DNA of 28,900 nucleotides from JAZKIX01 sp040384645 (GTDB lineage Bacteria; Pseudomonadota; Gammaproteobacteria; Burkholderiales; Burkholderiaceae_D): assembly GCA_040384645.1 (NCBI GenBank), contig JAZKIX010000139.1, forward strand, positions 1-28,900, given 5' to 3'. Under the pieces are notes generated by a model, which was not told where the DNA came from, made no database searches, and saw nothing but the letters and a program-made list of their open reading frames with translations. The translations under genes and the position numbers were made by a program. This document shows positions 21,827-28,900 of the stretch, in pieces (the stretch's first letter is position 1; every line of letters begins with the position of its first letter).

Positions 21827-21937
21827 GATAAGGTTGCGGTTCACGGTAAAAGAGTGCGGGTCACATCCAGCATTGAAATCCAGCGCTGCTAAGTCGGCGA
21901 CGATTGCTTTGGTCGTCACCGCATCGATCACTGGAGT

Positions 21938-22909
21938 TCATGTCGCCGCGAGGCAACCCATGCCCTGCAACGTGGCCTCGACCGCCTGATCCAGCGGCGT
22001 GTGGGGTTCATGACCCAACACGGTTAGGAGTTTCGCGTTCTCCATGCGCAGAGGCACATTCCATAGATAGCGCATCTCGCGCATCTCACGCAAAGTCGGT
22101 ACAAATGGTGACACCAACGCCATCAGCCACCAAGGGAATGCGCGCAGTGTTGGCTTGGCGCCACCGCGGCGCATGACCACGCGGCTGATCGCGTCGGCCA
22201 GTTGCGCGCCATCGGCGTCCCAATGGCCATCCATATGAAACACGGCGAAGGGGTCGAGCGATGCACGACGCTGCAGCAATTGGACCATGGTCCTGGCCAC
22301 ATCGGGAAGGTAAGACCATTGATGGCCCACGCCGCGAGCGCCCGGCAGGCTGATACTTTTTACTGGCAGTCCTGGTTTGACCAGTCCCTGCGAGAACCAG
22401 TTATTGCCGACCTTGGGACCAAAAAAATCACCTGCACGCAGCACAATTACCTTGCAGCCTTCTCCGCTCGCTGCGCGCAGCCGGCGCTCAAGCTCAACGC
22501 GTATCGCACCTTTCTTGGTTATCGGCGCTTGCGGCGAGTCTTCCCGCAGTATTGGAAATGCATCAGGGCCAAAGTTGTATACCGTCCCTGGCAGCACAAT
22601 GGTGGCGCCCTCGGCCCGCGCAGCGGCGATCGTGTTGTCGATCATTGGCAATACCAGCTCGCTCCAGCGCAGATAGCCGGGCGGGTTGACAGCGTGCACG
22701 ATGACCGAGCAGCCGTTGGCTGCGGCCAGTACATCTTGGCGATTCATCGCATCGCCCCGAATCCATTCCATGCCATCTCGCCGCTCCATCGCCATCGAGC
22801 CGCCGCGCCGCAGTGCGCGAACGTTCCAACCCGCGTCACGCAGCTGACGTGCCACCTCGCCACCGATGCCACCAGTTGCGCCCAATACCAATGCCGTTTT
22901 GCTTTTCAT
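21938..22909 (-). CDS. NAD(P)-dependent epimerase/dehydratase-like protein (extended SDR)
   Basis: The 323-residue protein opens with a Rossmann motif VLGATGGIGGEVARQL (8-23). It follows the extended SDR/NmrA-like pattern with HAVNPPGY (72-79), a LPGTVYNFGP segment (106-115) where the catalytic Tyr is normally followed by a lysine, and VLRAGDFFGPKVGNNW further on. The classical Y-x3-K is not clear, so catalysis may be altered or the protein may sense NAD(P). AAGGAG precedes the ATG. It is divergent from the LysR-type gene with 106 bases between, the usual arrangement of a LysR regulator and its target. Substrate unknown. Confidence 0.85.
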   Translation of the reverse strand: MKSKTALVLGATGGIGGEVARQLRDAGWNVRALRRGGSMAMERRDGMEWIRGDAMNRQDVLAAANGCSVIVHAVNPPGYLRWSELVLPMIDNTIAAARAEGATIVLPGTVYNFGPDAFPILREDSPQAPITKKGAIRVELERRLRAASGEGCKVIVLRAGDFFGPKVGNNWFSQGLVKPGLPVKSISLPGARGVGHQWSYLPDVARTMVQLLQRRASLDPFAVFHMDGHWDADGAQLADAISRVVMRRGGAKPTLRAFPWWLMALVSPFVPTLREMREMRYLWNVPLRMENAKLLTVLGHEPHTPLDQAVEATLQGMGCLAAT

Positions 22910-22980
22910 GTTGATACTCCTTTAAAGTGGGTTTTGTGTTGCGATGGATGCAGTGTGGAATAAACACAGTTACTAAGCAA

Positions 22981-23008
22981 TTGACGAACATGTACTAGAC
23001 GCTATACA
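22981..23008 (+). promoter_or_regulatory. Promoter of the LysR gene implying a leaderless mRNA
   Basis: TTGACG (22981-22986) and TATACA (23003-23008) are 16 bases apart. The -10 ends seven bases before the ATG at 23016, so the transcript would start at or next to the start codon. No Shine-Dalgarno is present. Confidence 0.5.
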
Positions 23009-23015
23009 TTTATGC

Positions 23016-23906
23016 ATGGACTACGATATCGGCTGGGAGCTCTACCGTTCATACTTGAGCGTCTTGAAAGAAGGATCCTTATCGGGGGCTGCCCGCGCAA
23101 TTGGTATTGCACAACCCACGGTCGGCCGCCACATCGCCGCGCTGGAGAAATCGCTCGGGATCACTCTTTTTACGCGCTCCCAGCATGGTCTGTTGCCGAC
23201 TGAAGCGGCGCTGGCATTGCAGATATTTGCCCAGACCATGAGCAGTTCAGCCGCCGCGTTGCAGCGTGCGGCCGGCAGTCAGGGCGCGGCGGTCAAAGGC
23301 ACGGTGCGTATCAGCGCCAGCGAAGTCATTGGCGTAGAAGTGTTACCGCCGATCCTGACGCAACTGCAAAATGCGCATCCCGATCTGAAGGTGGAACTGG
23401 TCCTGAGCAACCGCGTTCAGGACTTGCTCAAACGCGAGGCCGATATCGCCATCCGCATGACGCCGCCCAAACAAGAACTCCTGATCGCCCGGCGCGTTGG
23501 TCACGTGGCGCTGGGCTTGCATGCACATCAAGATTATCTGCGCAGACGTGGGACGCCAGGCACGCTGGCTGACATGGCGCAACACACCCTCATTGGCTTT
23601 GATGAAGAAACCCCGTTTCTGCGCGCCGCACGAAAAGCCATGCCCGTCTGGCATCGCGACGCTTTCACGGTACGAGCCGATAGCGACCTGGCTCAGCTCG
23701 CCATGATTCGGGCGGGGGGCGGCATTGGTATTTGTCAGGTTGCGGTGGCAGCACGCGATCCGCAACTGGTACACCTGTTGCAGGGCGAGTTAGAAGTCAA
23801 GCTGGAAACCTGGCTCACCATGCACGAAGACTTACGTAACAACCCGCGTTGCAAAGTCACTTTTGACGCCTTGTTACTGGGCTTGCAACAGCACGCGACT
23901 GTTTGA
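23016..23906 (+). CDS. LysR-family transcriptional regulator
   Basis: The 296-residue protein has an N-terminal winged helix (YRSYLSVLKEGSLSGAARAIGIAQPTVGRHIAALEKSLGITLFTRSQHGLLPTEA is the typical region, about 10-64) and a periplasmic-binding-like effector domain (VKGTVRISASEVIGVEVLPP, then DIAIRMTPP and RAGGGIGICQV). It most likely controls the divergent epimerase-like gene and itself from the 106-base intergenic region. The effector is unknown. The start is the ATG at 23016, four bases into an overlapping ATGCATG; promoter position supports this start. Confidence 0.92.
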   Translation: MDYDIGWELYRSYLSVLKEGSLSGAARAIGIAQPTVGRHIAALEKSLGITLFTRSQHGLLPTEAALALQIFAQTMSSSAAALQRAAGSQGAAVKGTVRISASEVIGVEVLPPILTQLQNAHPDLKVELVLSNRVQDLLKREADIAIRMTPPKQELLIARRVGHVALGLHAHQDYLRRRGTPGTLADMAQHTLIGFDEETPFLRAARKAMPVWHRDAFTVRADSDLAQLAMIRAGGGIGICQVAVAARDPQLVHLLQGELEVKLETWLTMHEDLRNNPRCKVTFDALLLGLQQHATV

Positions 23907-24276
23907 TTTTTTCATTCATGTGACCTCTGATACCTGATGCGGTAAGTCACAAAAAGATCTTGCGATGACGATTCGCGACATCAAAAATTGCGCCCCGCTT
24001 TGCACGCGACATGAAAAAATCTTCTACGTGAATGACTGCACTGCGGCCTTTTCCATTGCCTGCGCGCACTTCCGCCATTGCCCCTTGATGAATGACATTG
24101 TCAGGCTATTGCCATTTATTAGTTTTGGTAAATATATCTTTTTTATTTTAGGTAATTATTTTATTGACTACAAGTTTGCGACGATGAATACTTGCATGAT
24201 GGAAAAACGTAAGACGTAAACCTTCCATGACTTAGGGGGCACGAATAATTCACAAGAATAATTTTCGGAGAAACGA
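23907..24276. other. Spacer before the orphan ATPase gene
   Basis: No supported gene in 370 bases. The second half turns AT-rich and contains the ATPase promoter. The change in base composition is visible by eye and continues into the gene. Confidence 0.5.
24164..24192 (+). promoter_or_regulatory. Sigma-70-type promoter of the orphan ATPase gene
   Basis: TTGACT (24164-24169) and AATACT (24187-24192) are separated by 17 bases within an AT-rich stretch, 84 bases before the ATG. Confidence 0.5.
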
Positions 24277-26907
24277 ATGCTAGTTCAATCAATACTGACC
24301 GTAAATAATGCATCTGGCAAACCTGATGACTTTGAGGTTTGGCTCGGCGAACGTTCGCGCTGGTTGCAAACGGCCGCTCATCAGCTTATTGAAAACAAGG
24401 CATATCCAACAGAGCTTGAACTTGCCGAATTGGGCAAATTATGTATTGGCGAGGCAAGTGGCACGGGAACCCATGCTTTTGCAACAGTTGTCCCTGGCTC
24501 ATTGATTCAGGCAGCGGTGCGACCGGCGCTCCAGATTCTAGGTTTGAGCGAAGTGCGTGGCGTGAACAAAATTAAGGATCGCGCGAAACTAAAGTTTGGG
24601 ACGAGCAATTTAACCGTTGTCTATGGTGCGAATGGTTCTGGGAAAACGGGGTTTTCGCGCGTGCTGAAACAAGCCTGTGGAAGCAAAGCGAAAGAGAACA
24701 TTCACCCAAATGTATTCGACAAAACGTCGCCTGCGTGCGAAGCCAAAATTTCGATCACACTCGACAATAAACAAATCGACCTGGATTGGACACAGATAGG
24801 TGGCTCATTGCCGTTGTTGGGTAATGTACACGTCTTCGACACTAAGACCGCTTCTAACTATGTCGCTTTTCAAAACGAAGCGCAGTATGAGCCAAGCCGA
24901 ATGCGGTTTATTTCGGCGCTCATTAAAATTTGCGGCAAAGTGTCAGAACAACTATCGGCCCAGAAAACGCAACTCGTTAAGAAACTTCCATTGTTTCCCG
25001 TCGCTTACGCGCAGACGGTTAGTGCAAATTTTTTTAAATCGATCCGAGCCACGACTAGTCAAGTTGACATCGATAAAGCCTGCGACTATTCCGATGTATA
25101 CGACAAGGAGCGTATTGCCGCAGAGGGCGCCTTGGCTCAGAAAGACATTGCTGGCCGGTTGATGGTGATCGGAAAGGAGCAGGTTGCTCTCGCACAGGTT
25201 CGTGCGACGCTAAATACCTTGCAAAATGGGTTGTCTGACGAAAAGGTAAATGCCTTGGTAATCGCTCGCGACGACGTTGTCGCTAAGCGTAAGGCGGCGC
25301 GTGAAGTGGCCGAGAAGATATTTGCGAATGCCCCCCTAGAAGGGATTGGTCAAGAAATATGGATGGCTCTTTGGGAGCAAGCCCGCAAGTTTGCTCAAGC
25401 GCATGCTTATCCTGGGCAGGAATTCCCAAACGTGGATGCAGATGCTCGCTGTGTTCTTTGCCAACAAATCCTTGATCCTGAGGGGAAAACTCGCGTCTCT
25501 CACTTCGAAGCATTTGTGATCGGTGGATTGGAGGCCACTGCCAAAGCAGCAGAAAAATTATACGGCGAATTGTTGAAGAAAATGCCAGTTATTCCACAGA
25601 AAGAAGACTGGATGCTGCAAGCTGGCGTATTGAAACTTGAAGAGGATGCCGCAGACACAGTATTCGCTATGCTTAGCGCTAGAAGCACGACTACTTTGAC
25701 GGCAGTCAAGCCAGAAGATATTCCTGTTGTCGATTGGGCGGTGATCGATAGAGCACATTCGATAGTCTCTGCAGCGCAGAATGCAGAGGTGAAAGCGCTG
25801 CAGGAATTGCACGGAGATGGCAAGCGCAAGCAACTAGAAGCGAGAGTTCTAGAGCTACTTGCTATGCAGTGGCTCAGCCAAAATAAAGCCAGCATTGTCG
25901 AAGAAGTTAAACGTCTAAAAGAGGTTGGCATACTCGAGAAGGCCGTCACGCTCACAACTACTTCTGCGTTGACCAGAAAGCATACAGAATTATCAAAAGA
26001 CGATTTGCATAAGGGATATGAGGATCGCTTCAACGCTGAGCTTAATTTCCTTGGGGGGAAAAATTTGCCGGTTAAGCTAGATTGTAAACAGGCAGGCAAG
26101 GGCAAGATTACTTTCGAACTTACTTTGCAAGGGGCAGAGCGCCTACTTTCGGCAGAGCTAGTTCTGAGCGAAGGTGAAACCCGCATTGTGGCCTTGGCAG
26201 CGTTTCTTGCCGATATTTCTGGAATGGAACATCGATCACCGTTTATCTTCGATGATCCGATTTCATCGCTGGATCAGGACTTTGAGGAAATGGTCGTCAA
26301 GAGATTGATCGAGCTTGCGAAGACCCGGCAGGTAATTGTGTTCACTCATCGTTTGTCACTTCTGGCGCTAATAGAAAGCGAAGTCGATAAGCTGAAAGAG
26401 AATGCGGAACTGGCTAAGCTGCCGCCAGAGGTGCAACTCCAGATTCAGTCGGTTTGCAGTTTTGGGAAGAGTGCTGGTGTTGTGCGGGAAATAAATTTCC
26501 GTGACCTGAAGCCAAAAGCTGCAATAAATCGTATGTCGAATGAGCAACTCCCTCAACTGCGGAGGTTTAGTGACGCTGGTGACGTCACCGCGTATGACGA
26601 GCGCGCCAATGGTCTGTGTAGTGACTTGCGAATTCTGGTTGAGCGTTGCGTAGAAAATGTGCTTTTGAACGAAGTCGTGATTCGGTTTCGGCGTTCATTG
26701 CAGACACATGGCAGAATCGGAAAGTTAGCGAAAATCACTGCGGAGGATTGCGCTCTAATCGATGACTTGATGACGCGATACTCAGTCTTTGAACATTCAC
26801 AGTCAGACGAGCTGCCCGCATTAAGGCCTAACATCGACGACATTGAAGCTGACGTTGCCAAAATAGCTGCGTGGATTGAAGAGTTTACCAAGCGTGCAGT
26901 GACCTGA
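24277..26907 (+). CDS. Orphan SMC/RloC/PrrC-like ATPase (AAA_13 type), candidate phage-defence protein
   Basis: GGAG at 24267-24270 supports the ATG. The 876-residue product has a full ABC/SMC-type ATPase: Walker A GANGSGKT (117-124), signature LSEGE (630-634), Walker B FIFDD (656-660) followed by PISSLD, and the switch histidine in VFTHR (His691). Between the halves are helical regions around a CVLC pair (392-395), which could be a zinc hook as in RloC. The C-terminal 100 residues are helical and contain Arg834-x5-His840 (RYSVFEH), the spacing of HEPN ribonuclease motifs. RloC and PrrC combine such an ATPase with an anticodon nuclease that is released on phage attack. No restriction-modification genes adjoin, and the base composition is more AT-rich than its neighbours, so recent acquisition is likely. 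The nuclease assignment is an inference; the ATPase is certain. Confidence 0.85.
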   Translation: MLVQSILTVNNASGKPDDFEVWLGERSRWLQTAAHQLIENKAYPTELELAELGKLCIGEASGTGTHAFATVVPGSLIQAAVRPALQILGLSEVRGVNKIKDRAKLKFGTSNLTVVYGANGSGKTGFSRVLKQACGSKAKENIHPNVFDKTSPACEAKISITLDNKQIDLDWTQIGGSLPLLGNVHVFDTKTASNYVAFQNEAQYEPSRMRFISALIKICGKVSEQLSAQKTQLVKKLPLFPVAYAQTVSANFFKSIRATTSQVDIDKACDYSDVYDKERIAAEGALAQKDIAGRLMVIGKEQVALAQVRATLNTLQNGLSDEKVNALVIARDDVVAKRKAAREVAEKIFANAPLEGIGQEIWMALWEQARKFAQAHAYPGQEFPNVDADARCVLCQQILDPEGKTRVSHFEAFVIGGLEATAKAAEKLYGELLKKMPVIPQKEDWMLQAGVLKLEEDAADTVFAMLSARSTTTLTAVKPEDIPVVDWAVIDRAHSIVSAAQNAEVKALQELHGDGKRKQLEARVLELLAMQWLSQNKASIVEEVKRLKEVGILEKAVTLTTTSALTRKHTELSKDDLHKGYEDRFNAELNFLGGKNLPVKLDCKQAGKGKITFELTLQGAERLLSAELVLSEGETRIVALAAFLADISGMEHRSPFIFDDPISSLDQDFEEMVVKRLIELAKTRQVIVFTHRLSLLALIESEVDKLKENAELAKLPPEVQLQIQSVCSFGKSAGVVREINFRDLKPKAAINRMSNEQLPQLRRFSDAGDVTAYDERANGLCSDLRILVERCVENVLLNEVVIRFRRSLQTHGRIGKLAKITAEDCALIDDLMTRYSVFEHSQSDELPALRPNIDDIEADVAKIAAWIEEFTKRAVT

Positions 26908-26924
26908 CAAAGAAGATATGGCTG

Positions 26925-26964
26925 ATCCAAATTGCAACATTTGGATGGCACCGGTTTTAACCGG
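26925..26964. terminator. Twin hairpins after the ATPase gene
   Basis: ATCCAAAT/ATTTGGAT (26925-26932 and 26939-26946, loop TGCAAC) is followed four bases later by CCGGTT-TT-AACCGG (26951-26964). Both stems are perfect. There is no T run, so factor-independent termination is doubtful; mRNA 3'-end protection is an alternative. Confidence 0.45.
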
Positions 26965-27149
26965 ACGATCTTGCTGCACGAACGACCGCCAACGAGCACT
27001 GCAGAGTATTGCTTGATGCTCGCTTATGACGAGTGACTTCGGGCAATTGCTGTCAGTTTTTCAGACTTGTGCCCTCGCTCGAATTGCAAAGAAAAGTATG
27101 TCCCGCGGTCGAGTTAATGAAAAATTGTTTGGCGAAGGTGTTTTTAAGG

Positions 27150-27226
27150 AAAAATATACTGCCACCTGTATTTTTATTACGCTAATGAAAACGTGGGTCT
27201 AAGGCATTGTTTTTCCATATACCCCC
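27150..27226 (-). repeat. 77-nt two-ended palindromic repeat, copy 6 of 6
   Basis: On the minus strand GGGGGTAT starts at 27226 and CAGTATATTTTT at 27161, 65 nt apart. It lies between the converging ends of the ATPase and oxidoreductase genes, within a 371-base spacer that otherwise holds only the twin hairpins. Confidence 0.87.
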
Positions 27227-27278
27227 ATAAAAATCATTGCATTAAGGGAGTCGATGCGCCTCCCTTACCCCGCCAAAC

Positions 27279-28900
27279 TCAAACCGTCTGCCCTTGCTCC
27301 CGTAGCTCCACCGCACGATACGTAGCCAACAATCTGAGCTCCTTTTCCCGCGCCGCTCCCAGGCTCTTGTCTTTGACATGCCCATACCCGCGAATCTCTT
27401 CCGGGATGCTGGCAATCTCTACCGCCAGCGCCAGATTGTCGGCGCGCAAGGTCGATAACAGTCCTTGCACGGTGTCGCGATATTGGCCGATCAATGCGCG
27501 TTCGGTCTTGCGCTCGGCGCTGTAGCCAAAGATATCGAAGGCTGTGCCGCGCAGCCATTTCAGCTTGGCCAGTACGCCAAAGGCCGGCATCATCCAGGCG
27601 CCGAATTGCTGCTTGATCAGATGGCCGTGCGCGTCGCGTTTGGCAAATAGCGGCGGCGCGAGGTGGAATTTGAGGGTAACGCCGGGTTCGAACATGGTGG
27701 CGATCTTGCCCTTGAAGCTGCCGTCGGCATACAGGCGCGCGACTTCGTATTCATCTTTGTAGGCCATCAATTTATAGAAGTAGCGCGCCACTGCTTCGGT
27801 CAGGCGCAGGGTGGGTTGGCCAAGCTGGGTTTCGGCATTTTTTACTTGTTCGATGAAGTCGCGGTATTGCTGGGCATAGGCGGCGTTTTGGTAGGCGGTG
27901 AGCAAGGCGCTGCGGTGTTCGATGAGGTGTTGCAGCGATGGCTTGCGCTTGAATTCGATCACTTGCGCGGGTGTTTCGCTGTGCGTTAGTTTCAATACTG
28001 CAGCCAGGTCAAATGCGGCGCGGCGGCCCCAGTGGAAGGATTGCAGATTGAATTCGATGGAGGTCGCGTTGAGTTCGATTGCTTGCGTGATGGAAGCTTC
28101 CGCCAGCGGTACCCAGCCCTTTTGCCAGGCGTAGCCGAGCATGAACATATTGGTCGCCAAGCTGTCGCCCATCAGCGCGGTGGCAATCGTGCCGGCGTCG
28201 ATGAAATCGACCCGCTCTGCGTTGCAAGCGGTGACGATATCCTTGCTGGCGGCAGCTTGCGGGAATTGCCAATCGGGATTGCGCACGAAGGCTGCGGTGG
28301 GCGAGGCGGTGGCGTTGATCACGGCATGCGTGCGGCCTTCGCCCATGCGGGTTAGAGCGTCGCGGCTGGCGGCGACGATCAGGTCGCAGCCGATGACCAG
28401 GTCGGCGGCGCCGGTACCGACGCGAGTGGAATAGAGGGCGTCGGGCGAATCGGCCAAGCGCACATGCGACATGACGGGGCCGCCTTTTTGCGCCAGTCCG
28501 CTCATGTCGAGCACCGAGCAAGCCTTGCCTTCGATATGCGCCGCTACCGCCAGGATTTGGCCGATGGTGACGACGCCAGTGCCGCCGATGCCGGCCACCA
28601 GGACGCCGAAGGGCGTGGCCGTGTCGGGAATGTTTGGCGTCGGTAAAGTGGACATTGCCGCCAAGCCTGACGCCGCCACATTTTGCGCGCTGGCGTCGGG
28701 TGCGACTTGCAGCTTTTTCGGCTTCTTGAGTTCGCCGCCTTCGACCGTGACAAAGCTGGGGCAAAAGCCTTTGACGCAGGAGTAATCCTTGTTGCACGAG
28801 GACTGATTGATCTGGCGTTTGCGGCCCAGTTCGGTTTCCAGCGGCTCGACCGACAGGCAATTCGATTGCACGCTGCAGTCGCCGCAGCCTTCGCACACGG
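27279..28900 (-). CDS. Indolepyruvate ferredoxin oxidoreductase family protein, C-terminal part (partial)
   Basis: The reading frame is open to the window edge, so the N-terminal part lies beyond base 28900. The 540 residues seen begin with two cysteine clusters for iron-sulfur centres (CEGCGDCSVQSNC, then CNKDYSCVKGFCPSF). They continue with the gamma/beta-type oxidoreductase domain (VLVAGIGGTGVVTIGQIL and DMSGLAQKGGPVMSHVRL, about 98-150) and end in the long C-terminal domain typical of fused proteobacterial forms of about 1150-1200 residues. The missing part should hold the thiamine-pyrophosphate domains. The enzyme oxidatively decarboxylates aryl-pyruvates from aromatic or branched amino acids to acyl-CoA. 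The stop lies at 27279-27281, about 50 bases from repeat copy 6. Confidence 0.93.
   Translation of the reverse strand, partial: VCEGCGDCSVQSNCLSVEPLETELGRKRQINQSSCNKDYSCVKGFCPSFVTVEGGELKKPKKLQVAPDASAQNVAASGLAAMSTLPTPNIPDTATPFGVLVAGIGGTGVVTIGQILAVAAHIEGKACSVLDMSGLAQKGGPVMSHVRLADSPDALYSTRVGTGAADLVIGCDLIVAASRDALTRMGEGRTHAVINATASPTAAFVRNPDWQFPQAAASKDIVTACNAERVDFIDAGTIATALMGDSLATNMFMLGYAWQKGWVPLAEASITQAIELNATSIEFNLQSFHWGRRAAFDLAAVLKLTHSETPAQVIEFKRKPSLQHLIEHRSALLTAYQNAAYAQQYRDFIEQVKNAETQLGQPTLRLTEAVARYFYKLMAYKDEYEVARLYADGSFKGKIATMFEPGVTLKFHLAPPLFAKRDAHGHLIKQQFGAWMMPAFGVLAKLKWLRGTAFDIFGYSAERKTERALIGQYRDTVQGLLSTLRADNLALAVEIASIPEEIRGYGHVKDKSLGAAREKELRLLATYRAVELREQGQTV

Larger units (their letters stand above)
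21399..21937. other. Spacer of about 540 bases with one copy each of both dispersed repeats
   Basis: No supported gene; the small open frames cross the repeats. It holds repeat copy 5 (21648-21724) and GC-rich copy 3 (21792-21826). Confidence 0.55.

Noticed and set aside
24277..26907. Rad50/SbcC-type DNA repair ATPase as identity of the orphan ATPase
   Set aside because: Length, the single CVLC pair and the C-terminal extension fit RloC/PrrC-like AAA_13 proteins better, and no SbcD/Mre11 partner is adjacent.

Overview
The window looks like a chromosomal stretch from a betaproteobacterium of the Burkholderiales, most plausibly Oxalobacteraceae-like. The evidence is a GTP-type PEP carboxykinase, a large indolepyruvate ferredoxin oxidoreductase, a bufferin (BufA/BufB/BufC) cluster, a PaiB-type flavoprotein, a lipoprotein parvulin, and moderately GC-rich coding sequence with AT-rich spacers. 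The genus is inferred from protein resemblance only. A run of ten Ns at 7782-7791 shows that this is a draft assembly.

Layout. 1-1867: end of a bufferin operon: cysteine-rich precursor, intergenic hairpin terminator, MNIO enzyme and its partner, the last two overlapping as GTGA. 2181-4606: a single-domain asparaginase, an unrecognised 251-residue protein and a D-2-hydroxyacid dehydrogenase. 4607-6947: a divergent promoter region and pckG with a long leader. 7382-10974: parvulin lipoprotein (cut by the gap), a frameshifted tautomerase, PaiB, a nucleotidyltransferase-fold protein, and a MerR/GyrI-like regulator. 11161-12896: glyoxalase-like and SDR genes, then an N-terminal remnant of a GDT1-type transporter joined to a small two-helix membrane protein. 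13800-17675: a 1291-residue secreted, modular amylase-like protein (GH57/GH119-like catalytic part, FN3 domains, CBM25-like and CBM20 modules) ending at a strong terminator. 18239-19593: ClpP-like protease and KGG-motif stress protein. 19977-21320: a HipA-type kinase fused to a winged helix, with a three-unit direct-repeat operator. 21938-23906: an NAD-dependent epimerase-like gene divergent from a LysR regulator whose promoter predicts a leaderless mRNA. 24277-26907: an orphan 876-residue SMC/RloC/PrrC-like ATPase, a defence candidate. 27279-28900: C-terminal half of indolepyruvate ferredoxin oxidoreductase.

Between genes the most striking feature is repeat structure. Six copies of one two-ended palindromic repeat occur, three in each orientation. 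In every copy there are exactly 65 nt between the start of the G-rich end and the start of the CAGTATA end. Three copies of a separate 35-nt GC-rich repeat each lie within about 150 bases of one of them. One GC-rich copy sits inside a MITE-like element with perfect 17-bp terminal inverted repeats and 12-bp flanking direct repeats. A further long inverted repeat resembles neisserial dRS3.

The best candidates for new biology are the orphan ATPase, the self-contained HTH-HipA gene with its iteron-like operator, and the repeat families. No transposase, integrase, CRISPR array, tRNA or rRNA was seen.
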